From: JABMMZ01 sp040403495
Lineage (GTDB): Bacteria > Bacteroidota > Bacteroidia > NS11-12g > UBA955
DNA length: 7,320 nt
Assembly (NCBI GenBank): GCA_040403495.1
Contig: JBBAKM010000051.1
Location: 1-7,320 of the forward strand
Direction of reading: 5' to 3'
Part shown: piece by piece, positions 7,217-7,320 of the stretch
Numbering within the stretch: the stretch's first letter is position 1
How the letters are laid out: the number at the start of each line of letters is the position of its first letter
The notes under the pieces: model-generated
Databases searched by the model: none
The model's input: the letters and a program-made list of their open reading frames with translations, nothing else
What the model was told of the DNA's origin: nothing
Made by a program: the position numbers and the translations under genes

Positions 7217-7252
7217 TGAATTCCATTTTGCTTCTAAAGAATCCCATTTTAC
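7213..7252. repeat. Imperfect tandem duplication of about 20 bp
   Basis: TCTATGAATTCCATTTTGCT (7213-7232) is followed by TCTAAAGAATCCCATTTTAC (7233-7252). With one single-base gap they agree at most positions (TCTA, then GAAT, then CCATTTT). The first unit overlaps the right edge of the palindrome, and its GAATTCCATT also follows the palindrome at 3004-3041, so this sequence seems to belong to the repeat unit. The second unit (CTAAAGAAT) resembles the outer arm of copy 1. Confidence 0.55.
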
Positions 7253-7260
7253 CACTAACA

Positions 7261-7320
7261 CCGTGTGTCTCGTCCTGAAAAAAGTTGACACGGATTATAT
7301 TTCAAATTTACACAAATTTA
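7261..7320. mobile_element. Possible insertion-sequence end at right edge
   Basis: CCGTGT (7261-7266) and ACACGG (7288-7293) are exact inverted repeats around CTCGTCCTGAAAAAAGTTG. I recall TGTCTCGTCCTGAAAA...GTTGACA-type ends from insertion sequences in Bacteroidota genomes, but I cannot confirm the family. No transposase gene is visible, since the window stops 27 bases later. The last bases also repeat CAAATTTA (7303-7310 and 7313-7320). It could equally be a promoter region of the next gene. Confidence 0.3.

Noticed and set aside
6266..7247. Several open frames on the minus strand opposite the end of the T9SS gene
   Set aside because: The plus-strand protein has clear domains throughout this stretch. 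The antisense frames overlap one another, are hydrophobic artefacts of AT-rich DNA and have no recognisable motifs.
7285..7290. TTGACA as a sigma-70 -35 box
   Set aside because: Bacteroidota housekeeping promoters use TTG/TAnnTTTG rather than TTGACA/TATAAT, and no fitting -7 box follows at the right distance.

Overview
The window looks like the chromosome of a member of the Bacteroidota. It is AT-rich, and its largest gene encodes a secreted protein with a type IX secretion system (T9SS) type B C-terminal sorting domain, a system confined to that phylum. Starts lack Shine-Dalgarno sequences, and a Bacteroidota-type -7 box (TAnnTTTG) lies before the large gene. I cannot name the genus.

Layout, left to right. 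(1) Positions 1-1221 (+): an unrecognised protein whose reading frame enters from the left edge and is broken by an in-frame TGA at 40-42, with no ATG for a long way after it. (2) Positions 1232-2812 (-): a predicted outer-membrane beta-barrel protein with a signal peptide and an unusual helical segment in its middle. It converges on the first gene, with only 10 bp between the stop codons. (3) Positions 2813-3003: non-coding leader and promoter region of that gene, holding two small inverted repeats. (4) Positions 3004-3428: a perfect 38-bp palindrome running into a decayed REP-associated tyrosine transposase (RAYT, IS200-like HUH family). The remnant lacks its N-terminal third and has two compensating frameshifts. 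(5) Positions 3429-3548: a short promoter region. (6) Positions 3549-7193 (+): a 1214-residue T9SS substrate with a signal peptide, a propeller-like N-terminal half, a PKD domain, about seven further Ig/PKD-like repeats and a type B sorting domain. (7) Positions 7191-7320: a second copy of the palindrome core, which supplies the stop codon of the T9SS gene, then a short tandem duplication and a possible insertion-sequence end at the right edge.

The two protected genes (barrel and T9SS substrate) both act at the cell envelope or outside it, but nothing shows that they form an operon or a pathway. The most notable feature is the REP/RAYT system. Two palindromes of one family lie about 4.2 kb apart, beside the remains of a transposase from the family known to act on such palindromes. 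One palindrome supplies the apparent start codon of the remnant and the other supplies the stop codon of a host gene. I see no clearly new defence or metabolic system.
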